This document shows positions 1 to 9,167 of a DNA stretch of 64,000 nucleotides, one piece after another. The stretch lies in contig JAXHLG010000002.1 in assembly GCA_034522495.1 (NCBI GenBank), forward strand, positions 558,001 to 622,000, read 5' to 3'. Under the pieces are notes generated by a model. It did not search any database. It was not told where the DNA came from and worked only from the letters and a program-made list of their open reading frames with translations. This stretch comes from JAXHLG01 sp034522495. GTDB taxonomy: Bacteria > Patescibacteriota > Minisyncoccia > Moranbacterales > DUUL01. The translations under genes were made by a program, and so were the position numbers. Every line of letters begins with the position of its first letter. Within the stretch, counting starts at the first letter, position 1.

Positions 1-1779
1 CAAGGAATGGGAGACAGAATTCTGTCCGCCGCCCCCGGAGAAAGAAGGCTTATACTGGAAGACGCCGCCGGCATAAGAGAATTCCAAATCAAGAAAACCA
101 GAAGCTTGAAAAAACTGGAAAAAGCGGCGGATAACTTGGAAAAAGTGAATAGTCAAATCAGAGAGCTGGAACCGCGCCTGAAGCTGCTGGAGCGCCAAAA
201 AAATAAAATTGAAAAATGCAGGCGCTTGCAAGAAGAATTGAAAAGAAAGCGAGAGGACTATTACGCATCCCGCCTCCGGCAAATCCAGCAAAAATATGAA
301 GAAGCGGATTCCCGGCTCAAGGTTTGCCAATCCGCCATTGCCAAAGAGCAAAACCTCATTTTTCAATTAAAAAACAAGATCAACCAAACCTCCGGGCCAA
401 AAAATCCGCAACACAAGGAAGTATCTGGCTTGGAAAAAGAAAAAGTTCAACTGGAAGAAAAAATTTATAAAAACAGAAAGGAAATTTCCATACTTGAAGG
501 AAAAATTGAAATTCAAAACCATAAGCTTAAAAATGCCGGCAAAGAAGAAGAAATAACGGTAGACAAAGATTACACCATTAAAAAACTTGAGCGTATCAAG
601 GCCGGGCAAAACAAAATCATAGGGTCTATAAATAGAGAAAGGCCTTTGGAAGAAATCAAGAAGGAAGCCGCCGGATTATTATCCAGCTTAGATCGATTGA
701 TAGAAGAGATTAGTCACGGTAAAGCCAAGAAAAATCAAGAAAAAAACAAAGCAAAAAGCCTAAGCAATGATATTGAAAAAGAAAAACAGAAGCATACAAG
801 GGAAAAAGAGGAGAAAGAAGGTGAAGTTGAAAAGGCAGTTTCTCAGATAAGCAAACTAAAAAACCGCATAATTCAAATTCAAGAGAAAGAAAAAGAAGAC
901 AGGGAAGAGGAGTTGAAAGCCAAGGATGAACTAAGGCGCAAAGAATTTGAATTGGAAAAAGGGTTTAAGCAAAAAAATTATTTGCAAGATAAGCTAAATG
1001 AATTAGAAACGGAAAAAAAGGACGTTCAAAATAAAATCAAACACAGCCTTGGCATAGCCGCCGAACAGCTAAGCCCCCCGAAAGAAAACACCGACCCGGA
1101 AAAAACAAGCCGGGAAATCGACAAGATTAATTGGCAGCTGGAGCAAGTCAGCGGCATAGATGAGTCTGTGGTGGAAGATTATAAAGACAATTGCGATAGG
1201 CACGCGTTTTTAACTCAAGAAGCTCAAGATTTAAAGAATGCTTTAAGCGAACTGAAAAAGGCTTCGGAAGAAATGGATAAGATAATCAAGCAAAAATTTG
1301 AAAAAGCCTTTGACAGCGTAGGCAGGCACTTCAATAAATATTTCCAGAGCATATTCGGCGGCGGCCAAGCCGCTTTGCGCAAATCCGAATTTTCCACTCC
1401 CGGCATTGAAGAAGAAGAGGAGGGTGAAAAGAAACTCAAAAGCGTCGGTTTGGAAATAAGCGTATCTCCTCCGGGCAAAAAAATCTCCAGCCTGAACATG
1501 CTTTCCGGAGGTGAAAGATCCTTGACCTCCATCGCCTTGCTGTTTGCCATCATAGCCCACAATCCGCCGCCTTTTGTCTTTTTGGATGAAATTGAGGCCA
1601 ACTTGGACGATGCCAACTCCAGCCGCTTCAACCAAGTTCTCAACGAACTGGCAGGCAAGACCCAGTTTATCTTGGCCACCCACAACAAGCAAACTATGCA
1701 AAAAGCCTCCGTCCTCTATGGCACGGCTATGCAAGATGAAGGCTACACCAAAGTTTATTCCCTCAAGCTTCAAAAATAA
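1..1779 (+). CDS. smc: Chromosome segregation ATPase SMC, C-terminal part (5' end outside window)
   Basis: The reading frame is open from base 1 (Gln-Gly-Met-Gly-Asp), so the true start lies upstream; 592 residues are present. SMC proteins are DNA-entrapping ATPases that organise and help segregate the chromosome. The first 30 residues match the end of the N-terminal head (PGERR, EDAAGI). A long charged coiled coil follows to about residue 440. The C-terminal head then shows the FGGGQAALR segment, the ABC signature LSGGERSLT and Walker B FVFLDEIEANLDD, and ends with ILATHNKQTM. The oddity is length: a normal bacterial SMC has about 1000 residues after the EDAAGI point, and here there are under 600. 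I see no globular hinge in the coil. The gene ends at a strong terminator. Confidence 0.9.
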   Translation, partial: QGMGDRILSAAPGERRLILEDAAGIREFQIKKTRSLKKLEKAADNLEKVNSQIRELEPRLKLLERQKNKIEKCRRLQEELKRKREDYYASRLRQIQQKYEEADSRLKVCQSAIAKEQNLIFQLKNKINQTSGPKNPQHKEVSGLEKEKVQLEEKIYKNRKEISILEGKIEIQNHKLKNAGKEEEITVDKDYTIKKLERIKAGQNKIIGSINRERPLEEIKKEAAGLLSSLDRLIEEISHGKAKKNQEKNKAKSLSNDIEKEKQKHTREKEEKEGEVEKAVSQISKLKNRIIQIQEKEKEDREEELKAKDELRRKEFELEKGFKQKNYLQDKLNELETEKKDVQNKIKHSLGIAAEQLSPPKENTDPEKTSREIDKINWQLEQVSGIDESVVEDYKDNCDRHAFLTQEAQDLKNALSELKKASEEMDKIIKQKFEKAFDSVGRHFNKYFQSIFGGGQAALRKSEFSTPGIEEEEEGEKKLKSVGLEISVSPPGKKISSLNMLSGGERSLTSIALLFAIIAHNPPPFVFLDEIEANLDDANSSRFNQVLNELAGKTQFILATHNKQTMQKASVLYGTAMQDEGYTKVYSLKLQK

Positions 1780-1781
1780 AT

Positions 1782-1817
1782 AAAAGCGGGAAGGCGTTTT
1801 GCGTTCCCGCTTTTTTT
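1782..1817. terminator. Rho-independent terminator after smc, possibly bidirectional
   Basis: An 11-bp stem (AAAAGCGGGAA pairing with TTCCCGCTTTT) with a GC-rich core is followed by T residues on the plus strand and preceded by A residues. It can therefore serve both smc and the convergent small gene on the minus strand. Confidence 0.85.
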
Positions 1818-1822
1818 ATTTC

Positions 1823-2275
1823 TCAATAAAAAATGTCTAAGCTGAAATCTGACAGCAGATTTGAAAAAGCGCAAAAATTTAAATAATCCAGGTTCAAGAG
1901 ATCGAAATAGAGAACATTTAGAGGCTTGGAATTCTTGAATATAAATTCCTGGTCATTTAAAAATAGGTCATAGAAAGCTACGCTTCGAGTTTCCTGAGGA
2001 ACGGCAATTTTTAGATAGTCGTTACTTGCTTTGTTGGCCTTGAGCGAGCAATGGATCAGCTGAAATTTAATGATCAGTCCACTCAAGGCGTAGGAGAACT
2101 TGCTTATTTTAAGGCAATTTTCTTTGTTAAAATCAAGCTTCCGAAGGCTTTTGAACTTAATAGGATCATAGACTACCCTCACCTTTTCCGACTTATAAAT
2201 TTTTATCTTTCTTTCAATCTCTCTCTCCAATGGTTCGAACAATAACAGCGGATCAAAATCCAATACTTTAGTCAT
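1823..2275 (-). CDS. Hypothetical protein, 150 aa
   Basis: I do not recognise this protein. It starts MTKVLDFDPLLLFEPLE, is rich in Leu, Phe, Lys and Asn, and shows no membrane segment, signal peptide or metal motif. The start is supported by a strong Shine-Dalgarno (GGAGGG) about 5 bases before the ATG, unlike the core genes of this window. It lies downstream of another small minus-strand gene that also begins MTK, with a hairpin between them, and converges on smc. The pair looks like accessory genes. Coding is likely because of the start signal, the bounded gene layout and the terminator, but function is unknown. Confidence 0.6.
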   Translation of the reverse strand: MTKVLDFDPLLLFEPLEREIERKIKIYKSEKVRVVYDPIKFKSLRKLDFNKENCLKISKFSYALSGLIIKFQLIHCSLKANKASNDYLKIAVPQETRSVAFYDLFLNDQEFIFKNSKPLNVLYFDLLNLDYLNFCAFSNLLSDFSLDIFY

Positions 2276-2303
2276 AAAAAACCCTCCTTCGTTTGCCGTA
2301 GCA

Positions 2304-2330
2304 AACCCGCCGGAAGATTCCAGCGGGGTT
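2304..2330 (-). terminator. Hairpin between two small minus-strand genes, possible terminator
   Basis: AACCCGCCGGAA and TTCCAGCGGGGTT form a stem with a two-base loop and one mismatch; T-rich sequence flanks it on the minus strand. A second, mutually exclusive hairpin (GTTTGC-CGTA-GCAAAC, 2291-2306) overlaps its edge. It could end the upstream gene or attenuate the downstream one. Confidence 0.5.
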
Positions 2331-2336
2331 GTTTAC

Positions 2337-2738
2337 TTATGCGCTTGCGCTTTGCTTTTTTGCTTTTCTTGGGTCTTTGATACAGTGTATCCCAACCAAA
2401 TGCTTTTTATGGTTGACTCCAAGCTTTTCCTGTACGACGCCTCCTCTTGGAGTCATGATTACATGTGTAAAACAAATTACACAGTAAAATGAAAAATAAT
2501 CCTTGTTTAAATAATTTTCGCTCCAACCGCAAAATTGAAGTCTCAAAGAAGGAAGCGCAAATAACCTGGAGGGGAGCCGTGTAACTTTCTTTTCCCACCT
2601 CCAACCATGAAAATGAAAAGTTTTTCTTAAGCAGTTGGGACAAAAAAAGGGATTGCGGGTTTTTTTCTTTTCGGGCGCTTTCCTCTTTTTTGTGTTTTCA
2701 ATCTTTCTTTTTCCTCTGATAACGCTTAACTTAGTCAT
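2337..2738 (-). CDS. Hypothetical basic protein with two CxxC pairs, 133 aa
   Basis: Unrecognised. I chose the start at 2738 (MTKLSVIRGKRK) because a near-perfect GGAGGAGG precedes it at about 6 bases; a longer open frame reaches 2768 but lacks such a site. The N-terminus is very basic. A CPNC pair followed about 50 residues later by a CVIC pair, with histidines nearby, suggests a zinc ribbon-like fold, possibly nucleic-acid binding; this is inference. A possible minus-strand promoter lies upstream (TTGACA at 2842-2847, weak -10 TAAGCT at 2820-2825, spacer 16). It precedes the 1823-2275 gene in the same direction. Confidence 0.6.
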   Translation of the reverse strand: MTKLSVIRGKRKIENTKKRKAPEKKKTRNPFFCPNCLRKTFHFHGWRWEKKVTRLPSRLFALPSLRLQFCGWSENYLNKDYFSFYCVICFTHVIMTPRGGVVQEKLGVNHKKHLVGIHCIKDPRKAKKQSASA

Positions 2739-3764
2739 AAAAACCTCCTCCATTCTCGTTATTCCCAACCCAAGCTTAAAACAAATAAAGAGCTGAAAAG
2801 AGCTGATAATTTATTTTCCAGCTTACTATTAATTATTGATTTGTCAAATCCCGAAAATTAAAAAAGGTAACTTAAGTTAAAATCAGATAAAATCTTTACC
2901 AGCTGATTAAAAATTATTATATCCATCGCCTGGATATCATAAATTAAGATATCCATTGGGCGAGTATCCCTCACCAATGGCCCGGCTGGTCTTAAAAAAT
3001 TCATACATTATAGAAATTACGCGATTACTCCCTGGCAATGCCGAGAGCAAAGCAAGGCTTGGTTTTATGCGCACTTGCCTTTCAAGCTTGTTAAGATATT
3101 TTTAATAGAAAACCTTTTTTGCTTCTAAAATATTTTTTCGATCGAATGCAAAAACCAAACCTTGCTTTGCTCTCTTTTTTTAGGCAATAAAGAGGCAAGC
3201 GCGTAATTCCTACATTATTTAAATTCGTCAACATTTCAAATATTTCGTGAAAGAGAGGACATAATACATTTCTCTTTTATCAAATTGTCCAGACACCGCC
3301 GGTAGGGAAATATTTGTTTTTTATTAGCGTATTAGAAAAGCGCATAAATGATGATTGAAATCTTGAAATTTGAAATTATTTGGTGTAGGATGATTTTTAT
3401 TCACCAGTTGCCTATAGGCCCAACTTTTGGGCGGGTTTGTGCATGGGTTATAAATCAACAAAACACAGCCCACAAATATCAAACAAAGCACAAAATATTA
3501 AATTATAAAGCACAAAATAGAGAATAAAGTTTGTGTTTTGAGGGTTGTTAATTGTGTTTTGTTTGCAAGAAGCCCTTCGGGCGAAATTAGTAGAAATTGG
3601 TGGAAACTAATTGAAATTGATTGTAATAACAACAAGTTTCCATTAATTTCCATACTTTTTTTGTTAAGTTTTCAGTTTTTAAGTTGTGGTTTTGCGTTTT
3701 TCCCGCTACCTTTTTTGTTTTAATGAAAGCGGGACCCCGCTCTGCGGTGGGAATTAAAAAAATT
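2739..3764. repeat. 1-kb intergenic region with hairpins and dispersed repeats
   Basis: No gene was found. The region holds small hairpins at 2915-2990 (ATATCCA/TGGATAT and CCATTG/CAATGG), the MITE copy at 3012-3211, a low-complexity fold-back of aaagcacaaa/tttgtgctttg text at about 3455-3560, and a copy of the GAAATTGGTGGAAACT family at about 3585-3655. Just before uvrB there is a rearranged copy of the CCCGC/GCGGG hairpin repeat (about 3702-3753). Confidence 0.7.
3012..3211 (+). mobile_element. MITE-like element, copy A (200 bp)
   Basis: The terminal inverted repeats are AGAAATTACGCG and CGCGTAATTCCT. Internal inverted repeats (GAGAGCAAAGCAAGG and CCTTGCTTTGCTCTC) make the whole element fold into one hairpin. 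It is flanked by a perfect direct repeat ACATTAT (3005-3011 and 3212-3218), the expected trace of insertion. It has no coding capacity. Related copies are at 24752-24953, 41864-41916 and 56526-56725. Confidence 0.88.
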
Positions 3765-5762
3765 ATGTTTAACCTAAAATCCAAATACAACCCCGCCGGC
3801 GATCAGCCCAAGGCGATTGAGGACTTGGCGGCGGGAATTAATAATCAAAATAGGGATCAAACCCTTCTGGGAGTGACCGGGAGCGGAAAGACTTTTACTA
3901 TGGCCAATGTAATCGCAGAAACCGGCAAGCCGGCTTTGGTGATTGCGCACAACAAAACTTTGGCGGCTCAGCTTGCCCAGGAATACCGGGAATTTTTTCC
4001 CGAGAACGCGGTGCATTATTTTGTTTCCTATTATGACTACTACCAGCCGGAGGCCTACATTCCCGTAACGGACACTTATATTGAAAAAGAAGCGCAAATC
4101 AATGAAGAAATCGACCGATTGAGGCACGCGGCTACTCAGGCGCTGTTGACCAGAGAGGATGTAATTATTGTGGCCTCCGTCTCCTGCATTTACAGCCTGG
4201 GAAGTCCGGCCGAATACGAAAAAGTTCACCTGAGAATAGAAGCCGGCAAAGAAGAAAACCGTTTTGACTTGGTGCGTAAGTTAGTGGATATATATTTTGA
4301 GCGAACCGGCGGAGATTTAGAGCCGGGCAAATTCCGAGTAATTGGAAACATGGTGGAAATTATGCCCATTAATGAGAAAGTTATTTATAGAATTAACCTT
4401 GAAGAAGGCAGAATTGGCAGGATTGACAAAATAGACGCTATCTCTCGAGGCATAATAGAAAAGCCAAAGACCTTTTTTCTTTTTCCGGCCAAGCATTTTG
4501 TGACGCCGGAAAATGAAAAGGAACGGGCCATGCAAGAAATTCGGCACGAGCTTCGGCAGCAGTTAAAAGAATTGAAAGAAAAAGGAAAACTTTTGGAGGC
4601 GCAAAGGCTGGAGCGCAGAACCAACCACGATCTGGCCATGATCAAAGAGATCGGCTATTGCAACGGCATCGAAAATTATTCCCGGCATTTTGACGGACGC
4701 AAGCCGGGGGAAGCCCCCCATTCTCTGCTCTCCTATTTTCCCCATAAGCCCGGCGGCGCGCCGGACTTTCTGACCATTATTGACGAATCCCACGTGACTC
4801 TGCCACAAATCGCTGGCATGTATGCCGGAGATAGAGCTCGCAAGAAGACCTTGATAGAGCACGGCTTTCGTTTGCCTTCGGCGGTGGACAACCGGCCGCT
4901 GACTTTTGATGAGTTCAGGGAGAAAACCGGGCAGATGATCTTCACTTCCGCCACTCCGGCCAAATTCGAAATGGAGAAGAGCGCTCAAGTGGTGGAACAA
5001 ATTATTCGCCCCACCGGCCTAGCGGACCCGGAGGTGGTTATCAAACCCGTGGTGGAAAAAGGAAGTCACCCGGGCCAAGTAGAGCACTTCATTCAAGAGG
5101 CGCAAAGGGTAATAGGGAAAGGCGGGCGGGTGCTGGCTACCACCTTGACTAAAAAAATGGCTGAAGACCTGGCTGAATTCTTGGAAGAAAGAGGAATGAA
5201 ATCAAAATATTTGCACAGCGAGATCAAAACCATTGATAGGATAGACATTATAACCGAATTCAGGAAAGGCGGATTTGATTGCTTGGTGGGCGTGAATTTA
5301 TTAAGAGAAGGCTTGGATATACCGGAGGTTTCTCTAATCGGAATTTTTGACGCGGACAAAGAGGGTTTTTTGCGGTCGGAAACTTCTTTGATCCAAACCA
5401 TGGGACGGGCGGCCAGGAATGTGGACGGCAGGGTGATTTTGTATGCCGATAAAATCACCGGTTCCCTCAAAAGAGCGGTCAATGAAACCCGCCGAAGAAG
5501 AAAAATCCAGCTGGATTTCAATAAGAAGCACAACATCACCCCCAAGACCATTGAAAAGAATATTTACGATATCACCGACCAGATCAAATCCGAAAGAGAA
5601 AAAACCGCCGAAAGCGTCTTGGAGCTGGAACTCAAAAACAAGAAACCCAAGCAGCTGATCAAAGAAAAACAAGCCAAAATGGACGAAGCGGTGAAAGTGA
5701 TGGACTTTGAAACAGCGGCAGTGTTGAGGGATGAAATTAGAATGCTTGAAAATAATAAGTAA
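3765..5762 (+). CDS. uvrB: Excinuclease ABC subunit UvrB
   Basis: UvrB is the helicase-like damage-verifying subunit of nucleotide excision repair. It is loaded by UvrA and then recruits UvrC. The 665-residue protein has the usual family length. Walker A GVTGSGKT is at 36-43, the YYDYYQPEAYIP beta-hairpin inserts at the lesion, and a DESH Walker B, the helicase core with LREGLDIPEV and a C-terminal UVR domain (KMDEAVKVMDFETAAVLRDEI) that contacts UvrC follow. I chose ATG 3765 (MFNLKSKYNPAGDQPKAI) because this matches the family N-terminus; the frame is open further upstream into repeat sequence. No Shine-Dalgarno is visible. uvrA follows 192 bp downstream. Confidence 0.97.
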   Translation: MFNLKSKYNPAGDQPKAIEDLAAGINNQNRDQTLLGVTGSGKTFTMANVIAETGKPALVIAHNKTLAAQLAQEYREFFPENAVHYFVSYYDYYQPEAYIPVTDTYIEKEAQINEEIDRLRHAATQALLTREDVIIVASVSCIYSLGSPAEYEKVHLRIEAGKEENRFDLVRKLVDIYFERTGGDLEPGKFRVIGNMVEIMPINEKVIYRINLEEGRIGRIDKIDAISRGIIEKPKTFFLFPAKHFVTPENEKERAMQEIRHELRQQLKELKEKGKLLEAQRLERRTNHDLAMIKEIGYCNGIENYSRHFDGRKPGEAPHSLLSYFPHKPGGAPDFLTIIDESHVTLPQIAGMYAGDRARKKTLIEHGFRLPSAVDNRPLTFDEFREKTGQMIFTSATPAKFEMEKSAQVVEQIIRPTGLADPEVVIKPVVEKGSHPGQVEHFIQEAQRVIGKGGRVLATTLTKKMAEDLAEFLEERGMKSKYLHSEIKTIDRIDIITEFRKGGFDCLVGVNLLREGLDIPEVSLIGIFDADKEGFLRSETSLIQTMGRAARNVDGRVILYADKITGSLKRAVNETRRRRKIQLDFNKKHNITPKTIEKNIYDITDQIKSEREKTAESVLELELKNKKPKQLIKEKQAKMDEAVKVMDFETAAVLRDEIRMLENNK

Positions 5763-5954
5763 AAGGATACAAGGATACAAGATACAAGCACCAAACAAGA
5801 AACAATTTACAAAATCAAAAGAAACAAACTGTTTTAACATTTGAATTTCTGATTTTCCCGCAACCTTTAATATTAAATATGATGCGGGATCCCGCAAGGC
5901 GGTGATGAATTTATTTGTATCCTTGTTTCTTGTATCCTTGTGTTTTAAATAATA
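5763..5954. repeat. Intergenic fold-back repeat of the GGATACAAG family
   Basis: Direct and inverted copies of AAGGATACAAG and CTTGTATCCTT bound this gap. In between lie a CCCGC/GCGGG hairpin and low-complexity sequence. Similar text recurs at 11281-11414, 12629-12752, 17740-17935, 27935-27965, 43540-43620 and 48347-48480. Confidence 0.65.
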
Positions 5955-8585
5955 ATGGAAAACAAGATAATCATCAGAGGTGCCAAGACTCATAATTTGA
6001 AAAATATCAACGTGGAGATCCCGCGGAATAAAATGGTGGTATTTACCGGGCTTTCCGGATCGGGGAAATCCTCGCTGGCTTTTGATACCATTTTTGCTGA
6101 AGGGCAAAGGCGGTATGTGGAATCTTTGTCGGCTTACGCGAGGCAGTTTCTGCGCCAGATGCAGAAACCCGACGTAGAGGAAATTTCCGGCTTGTCTCCG
6201 GCGATCTCCATTGACCAAAAAAGCCGCTCCGGCAACCCGCGTTCCACGGTGGCCACCATTACCGAAATTTATGACTACCTGAGGGTGCTTTTTGCCCGCA
6301 TCGGCAAGCCTTATTGCTTGGAATGCGGAAGGGAAATCAAGAGACTGACCCGGGAAGAAATCCAAGAGGCCATTGTGAAGGATATTGAAAAGTTCAATAA
6401 AGAAATATCCGGCAAAAAGCTCTTGGGTGTGGAATACAACGATTTGAAAATCAAAATCTATGCGCCGGCGGTAATGGGCAGAAAAGGCGAATATTACCAG
6501 CTGTTGTACAATCTTCTCAACAAAGGCTTTGAAAAAGTGAAGGTGGACGGAGAAATCAAAAGCCTGCGGGAGAGGATTATTCTAGAGAAAAATAAGCGCC
6601 ATGACATTGACATTCTGATCGATGAATTTTATATCACTGATCTGCAGTACAATGAAAAAGATATCCGGGACAGGATCGCCGAAGCGCTGGAAATATCTTT
6701 AAACGAAGCAAACGGTTTGGTAAAGATGGAGAGTCCCGACGGGAGTGAAAAAATTATTTCTTCTGAGTTTATGTGTCCTTACGACGGCTTCTCTTTTCCC
6801 GAGATCGAGCCGAGGCTGTTTTCTTTCAATTCTCCTTACGGAGCCTGCCCGGCCTGCAACGGACTGGGAACCAGGGGGTTTTTCAGCAAGAAAGCCTGCC
6901 CGGTTTGCAAGGGCGACCGCTTGCGGCCGGAGGCTTTGAATGTCTTTATTAAACAGAAAGGCCAAGATCAAGGGCAGAACATTGTTGAAGTTTCGAATAT
7001 GTCCATTAAAGACGCTTATGCATTTTTTGAAAATCTGGAACTGAGCGAAAAAGAACAGGAGATTTCTCGCAATGTAGTTAAAGAAATTACCAGCCGGCTA
7101 AAATTTATGCGGGATGTGGGAATCGAATATTTGACCTTGAATCGCAAAGCGGGGACCCTCTCCGGCGGAGAATCGCAAAGGATCCGGCTGGCTTCCCAGC
7201 TCGGCTCGGGGCTAGTAGGCGCTTTGTATGTCTTGGACGAGCCGACCATCGGATTGCACAAAAGAGACAATGACCGGCTATTGAACACCCTTTTAAATCT
7301 GCGGGACTTGGGCAACACCATTATTGCCGTGGAACACGACGAAGATACCATTTTTGCTTCCGATTACATTGTGGATTTGGGGCCCGGAGCCGGGGTTCAC
7401 GGAGGGGAAGTGGCGGCAGCCGGCTATTTGGAAAATCTGTTGGATTTTGAAAAAAGCAAAGCAAGCTCGTTGACGCTTGATTATCTTCGGGGCGACAAGA
7501 AAATCGACTTACCGGGGAGAAGGAGAAAGCAAGACAAAGGCAAACTAAAAGTCAAAGGAGGAAAGGCGTTTAATATTAAAAACATGAACGTGGAAGTGCC
7601 GCTTGGCAATTTTGTCGGACTCACCGGCGTTTCCGGCTCCGGCAAATCCAGCTTTATGTATGAAATTTTATACAAAAACCTATATGCCAAAACTTTCCGC
7701 CACAACAAGAAATTTGAACCGATCAATTGCTCCGGCATTGAAGGGGACGAAGACATTTATCGCACCATTATGATTGACCAGTCGCCCATCGGAAGGACGC
7801 CCAGATCCAACCCGGCTACTTACACCGGCGCTTTCGGCTACATCAGGGAGTTGTTTGCTTCTACCAAAGAAGCTCGAGCCAGAGGGTGGAAGCCGGGCAG
7901 GTTTTCTTTTAACGTCAAAGGCGGCCGGTGCGAGGCTTGCGGAGGAAACGGGATGGTTTCGGTGGAGATGCACTTTTTGCCGACGGTTTATGTGGAATGC
8001 GACGTCTGCAAAGGGCGGCGGTTTATGAAGGAAACTTTGGAAGTGAAATACAAAGGCAAGAATATTTATGAAGTTCTGAGGATGACAGTGGAAGAAGCGG
8101 TGAAATTTTTCAAAGATATTCCGGCTATTTATGATAGGCTGAGAACTCTTGACGACGTGGGGCTGGGATACTTAGAGTTGGGACAGTCGGCAACCACGCT
8201 CTCGGGCGGAGAAGCCCAGAGAGTGAAAATCGCTTCCGAGCTTTATCGTCCCCAAACCAGAAAAACTTTCTATTTTCTGGACGAGCCGACGGTGGGGCTG
8301 CATTATGAGGATGTGCGAAAATTAATTGAGATTATTCAAAAATTGGTGGACCGGGGCAACACGGCCATGGTTTTGGAGCATAATCTGGAATTGATCAAGT
8401 GCTCCGATTATATTATCGACATCGGCCCCGAAGGAGGCGATCAAGGCGGAAAAGTGGTGGCGGCCGGAACGCCGGAGGAAGTGGTTAGGCAGAGGGAGAA
8501 GTCGCATACGGGGGAGTATCTTAAAAACTATTTAAAAATCTCAAATCGCAAAAGTCAAAACTCAAAGCCACAGCTAAAAACTTAA
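5955..8585 (+). CDS. uvrA: Excinuclease ABC subunit UvrA (short form, 876 aa)
   Basis: UvrA is a dimeric ABC ATPase that scans DNA for lesions and loads UvrB. Two ABC modules are present: Walker A GLSGSGKS at 32-39 and GVSGSGKS in the second half, with signatures LSGGESQRI and LSGGEAQRV and Walker B LDEPT in each. The C-terminal zinc module (CEACGGNGM ... ECDVCKG) is intact. The first zinc module reads CPYD ... CPAC, so one of the four usual cysteines is an aspartate (codon GAC at 6782-6784). The protein is somewhat shorter than the usual 930-970 residues. The start ATG has no Shine-Dalgarno. It lies between uvrB and uvrC. Confidence 0.97.
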   Translation: MENKIIIRGAKTHNLKNINVEIPRNKMVVFTGLSGSGKSSLAFDTIFAEGQRRYVESLSAYARQFLRQMQKPDVEEISGLSPAISIDQKSRSGNPRSTVATITEIYDYLRVLFARIGKPYCLECGREIKRLTREEIQEAIVKDIEKFNKEISGKKLLGVEYNDLKIKIYAPAVMGRKGEYYQLLYNLLNKGFEKVKVDGEIKSLRERIILEKNKRHDIDILIDEFYITDLQYNEKDIRDRIAEALEISLNEANGLVKMESPDGSEKIISSEFMCPYDGFSFPEIEPRLFSFNSPYGACPACNGLGTRGFFSKKACPVCKGDRLRPEALNVFIKQKGQDQGQNIVEVSNMSIKDAYAFFENLELSEKEQEISRNVVKEITSRLKFMRDVGIEYLTLNRKAGTLSGGESQRIRLASQLGSGLVGALYVLDEPTIGLHKRDNDRLLNTLLNLRDLGNTIIAVEHDEDTIFASDYIVDLGPGAGVHGGEVAAAGYLENLLDFEKSKASSLTLDYLRGDKKIDLPGRRRKQDKGKLKVKGGKAFNIKNMNVEVPLGNFVGLTGVSGSGKSSFMYEILYKNLYAKTFRHNKKFEPINCSGIEGDEDIYRTIMIDQSPIGRTPRSNPATYTGAFGYIRELFASTKEARARGWKPGRFSFNVKGGRCEACGGNGMVSVEMHFLPTVYVECDVCKGRRFMKETLEVKYKGKNIYEVLRMTVEEAVKFFKDIPAIYDRLRTLDDVGLGYLELGQSATTLSGGEAQRVKIASELYRPQTRKTFYFLDEPTVGLHYEDVRKLIEIIQKLVDRGNTAMVLEHNLELIKCSDYIIDIGPEGGDQGGKVVAAGTPEEVVRQREKSHTGEYLKNYLKISNRKSQNSKPQLKT

Positions 8586-8614
8586 AACCGATATTCTGTC
8601 TGATTATAAAAAGA

Positions 8615-8638
8615 GAGCCTCGCGGTTGGGCGAGGCTC
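8615..8638. terminator. Hairpin between convergent uvrA and the 8657-9091 gene
   Basis: A perfect 9-bp stem, GAGCCTCGC/GCGAGGCTC, with a 6-base loop sits between two converging genes. An A-rich run precedes it, which gives a T tract on the minus strand, so it most clearly terminates the minus-strand gene. Confidence 0.7.
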
Positions 8639-8656
8639 AGAAGGTTAGGAGAGATT

Positions 8657-9091
8657 TTAAATAGAAAGCCTATCGCAGTGAACTTTTATAGGCTTTCCTA
8701 GAGGCGTTTTTTGAGGACTTATCTCCTCAACTTCCTCTATATACCTCTCGGGGCAAATGTATTGTCCAAGAATGTTGAAGCTGAACTTAACTTTATATCC
8801 GCTCTCTTCCAGATTTTTTATTAATTTGTACTGCTCTTCAATCGCTCCATTGAGTTGTCCCTGGGTAGCAATTAAAAGCTTCATGGTTTTCGGATCCATA
8901 ATGCTTTCATTGTGCTGTTCATCCTCTGTTGCAATAAGCGCAATATTCCAGCTAATAAACAACTTGCCATGCTTAAAAAATGAACAGTTAAAAACTTCAA
9001 TCCTATCCAATTGATTTATCGTAATTAAAGATGATTGGATTTTTTCCCTAGCCCTCTCGCTAATTGTTTCTGAAAAATTTAAAGCTTGCAT
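8657..9091 (-). CDS. Hypothetical protein, 144 aa
   Basis: Unrecognised soluble protein. The start at 9091 (MQALNFSETISERAREKI) is chosen because AAAGGAGGG lies 5-6 bases upstream; the open frame continues to 9157 without a better site. It shows no membrane segment. Cysteines occur only singly. A strong minus-strand promoter, TTGACA (9162-9167), 17-bp spacer, TAACCT (9139-9144), lies just upstream. Together with the terminator at 8615-8638 this makes a self-contained transcription unit between uvrA and uvrC. The function cannot be inferred, and a role in repair is not implied by position alone. Confidence 0.65.
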   Translation of the reverse strand: MQALNFSETISERAREKIQSSLITINQLDRIEVFNCSFFKHGKLFISWNIALIATEDEQHNESIMDPKTMKLLIATQGQLNGAIEEQYKLIKNLEESGYKVKFSFNILGQYICPERYIEEVEEISPQKTPLGKPIKVHCDRLSI

Positions 9092-9138
9092 ATTTTCCCT
9101 CCTTTTGAATGTGCAATAAACCTCCTTAACCAAGCAAT

Positions 9139-9167
9139 AGGTTAGCATTTTTGTCAAATTTTGTCAA
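9139..9167 (-). promoter_or_regulatory. Sigma-70-type promoter for the 8657-9091 gene
   Basis: On the minus strand, TTGACA and TAACCT are separated by 17 bases and lie about 50 bp before the start codon. Confidence 0.6.

Noticed and set aside
5334..6365. 343-aa minus-strand open frame
   Set aside because: It is antisense to uvrB and uvrA, which have strong family matches, and has no coding features of its own.
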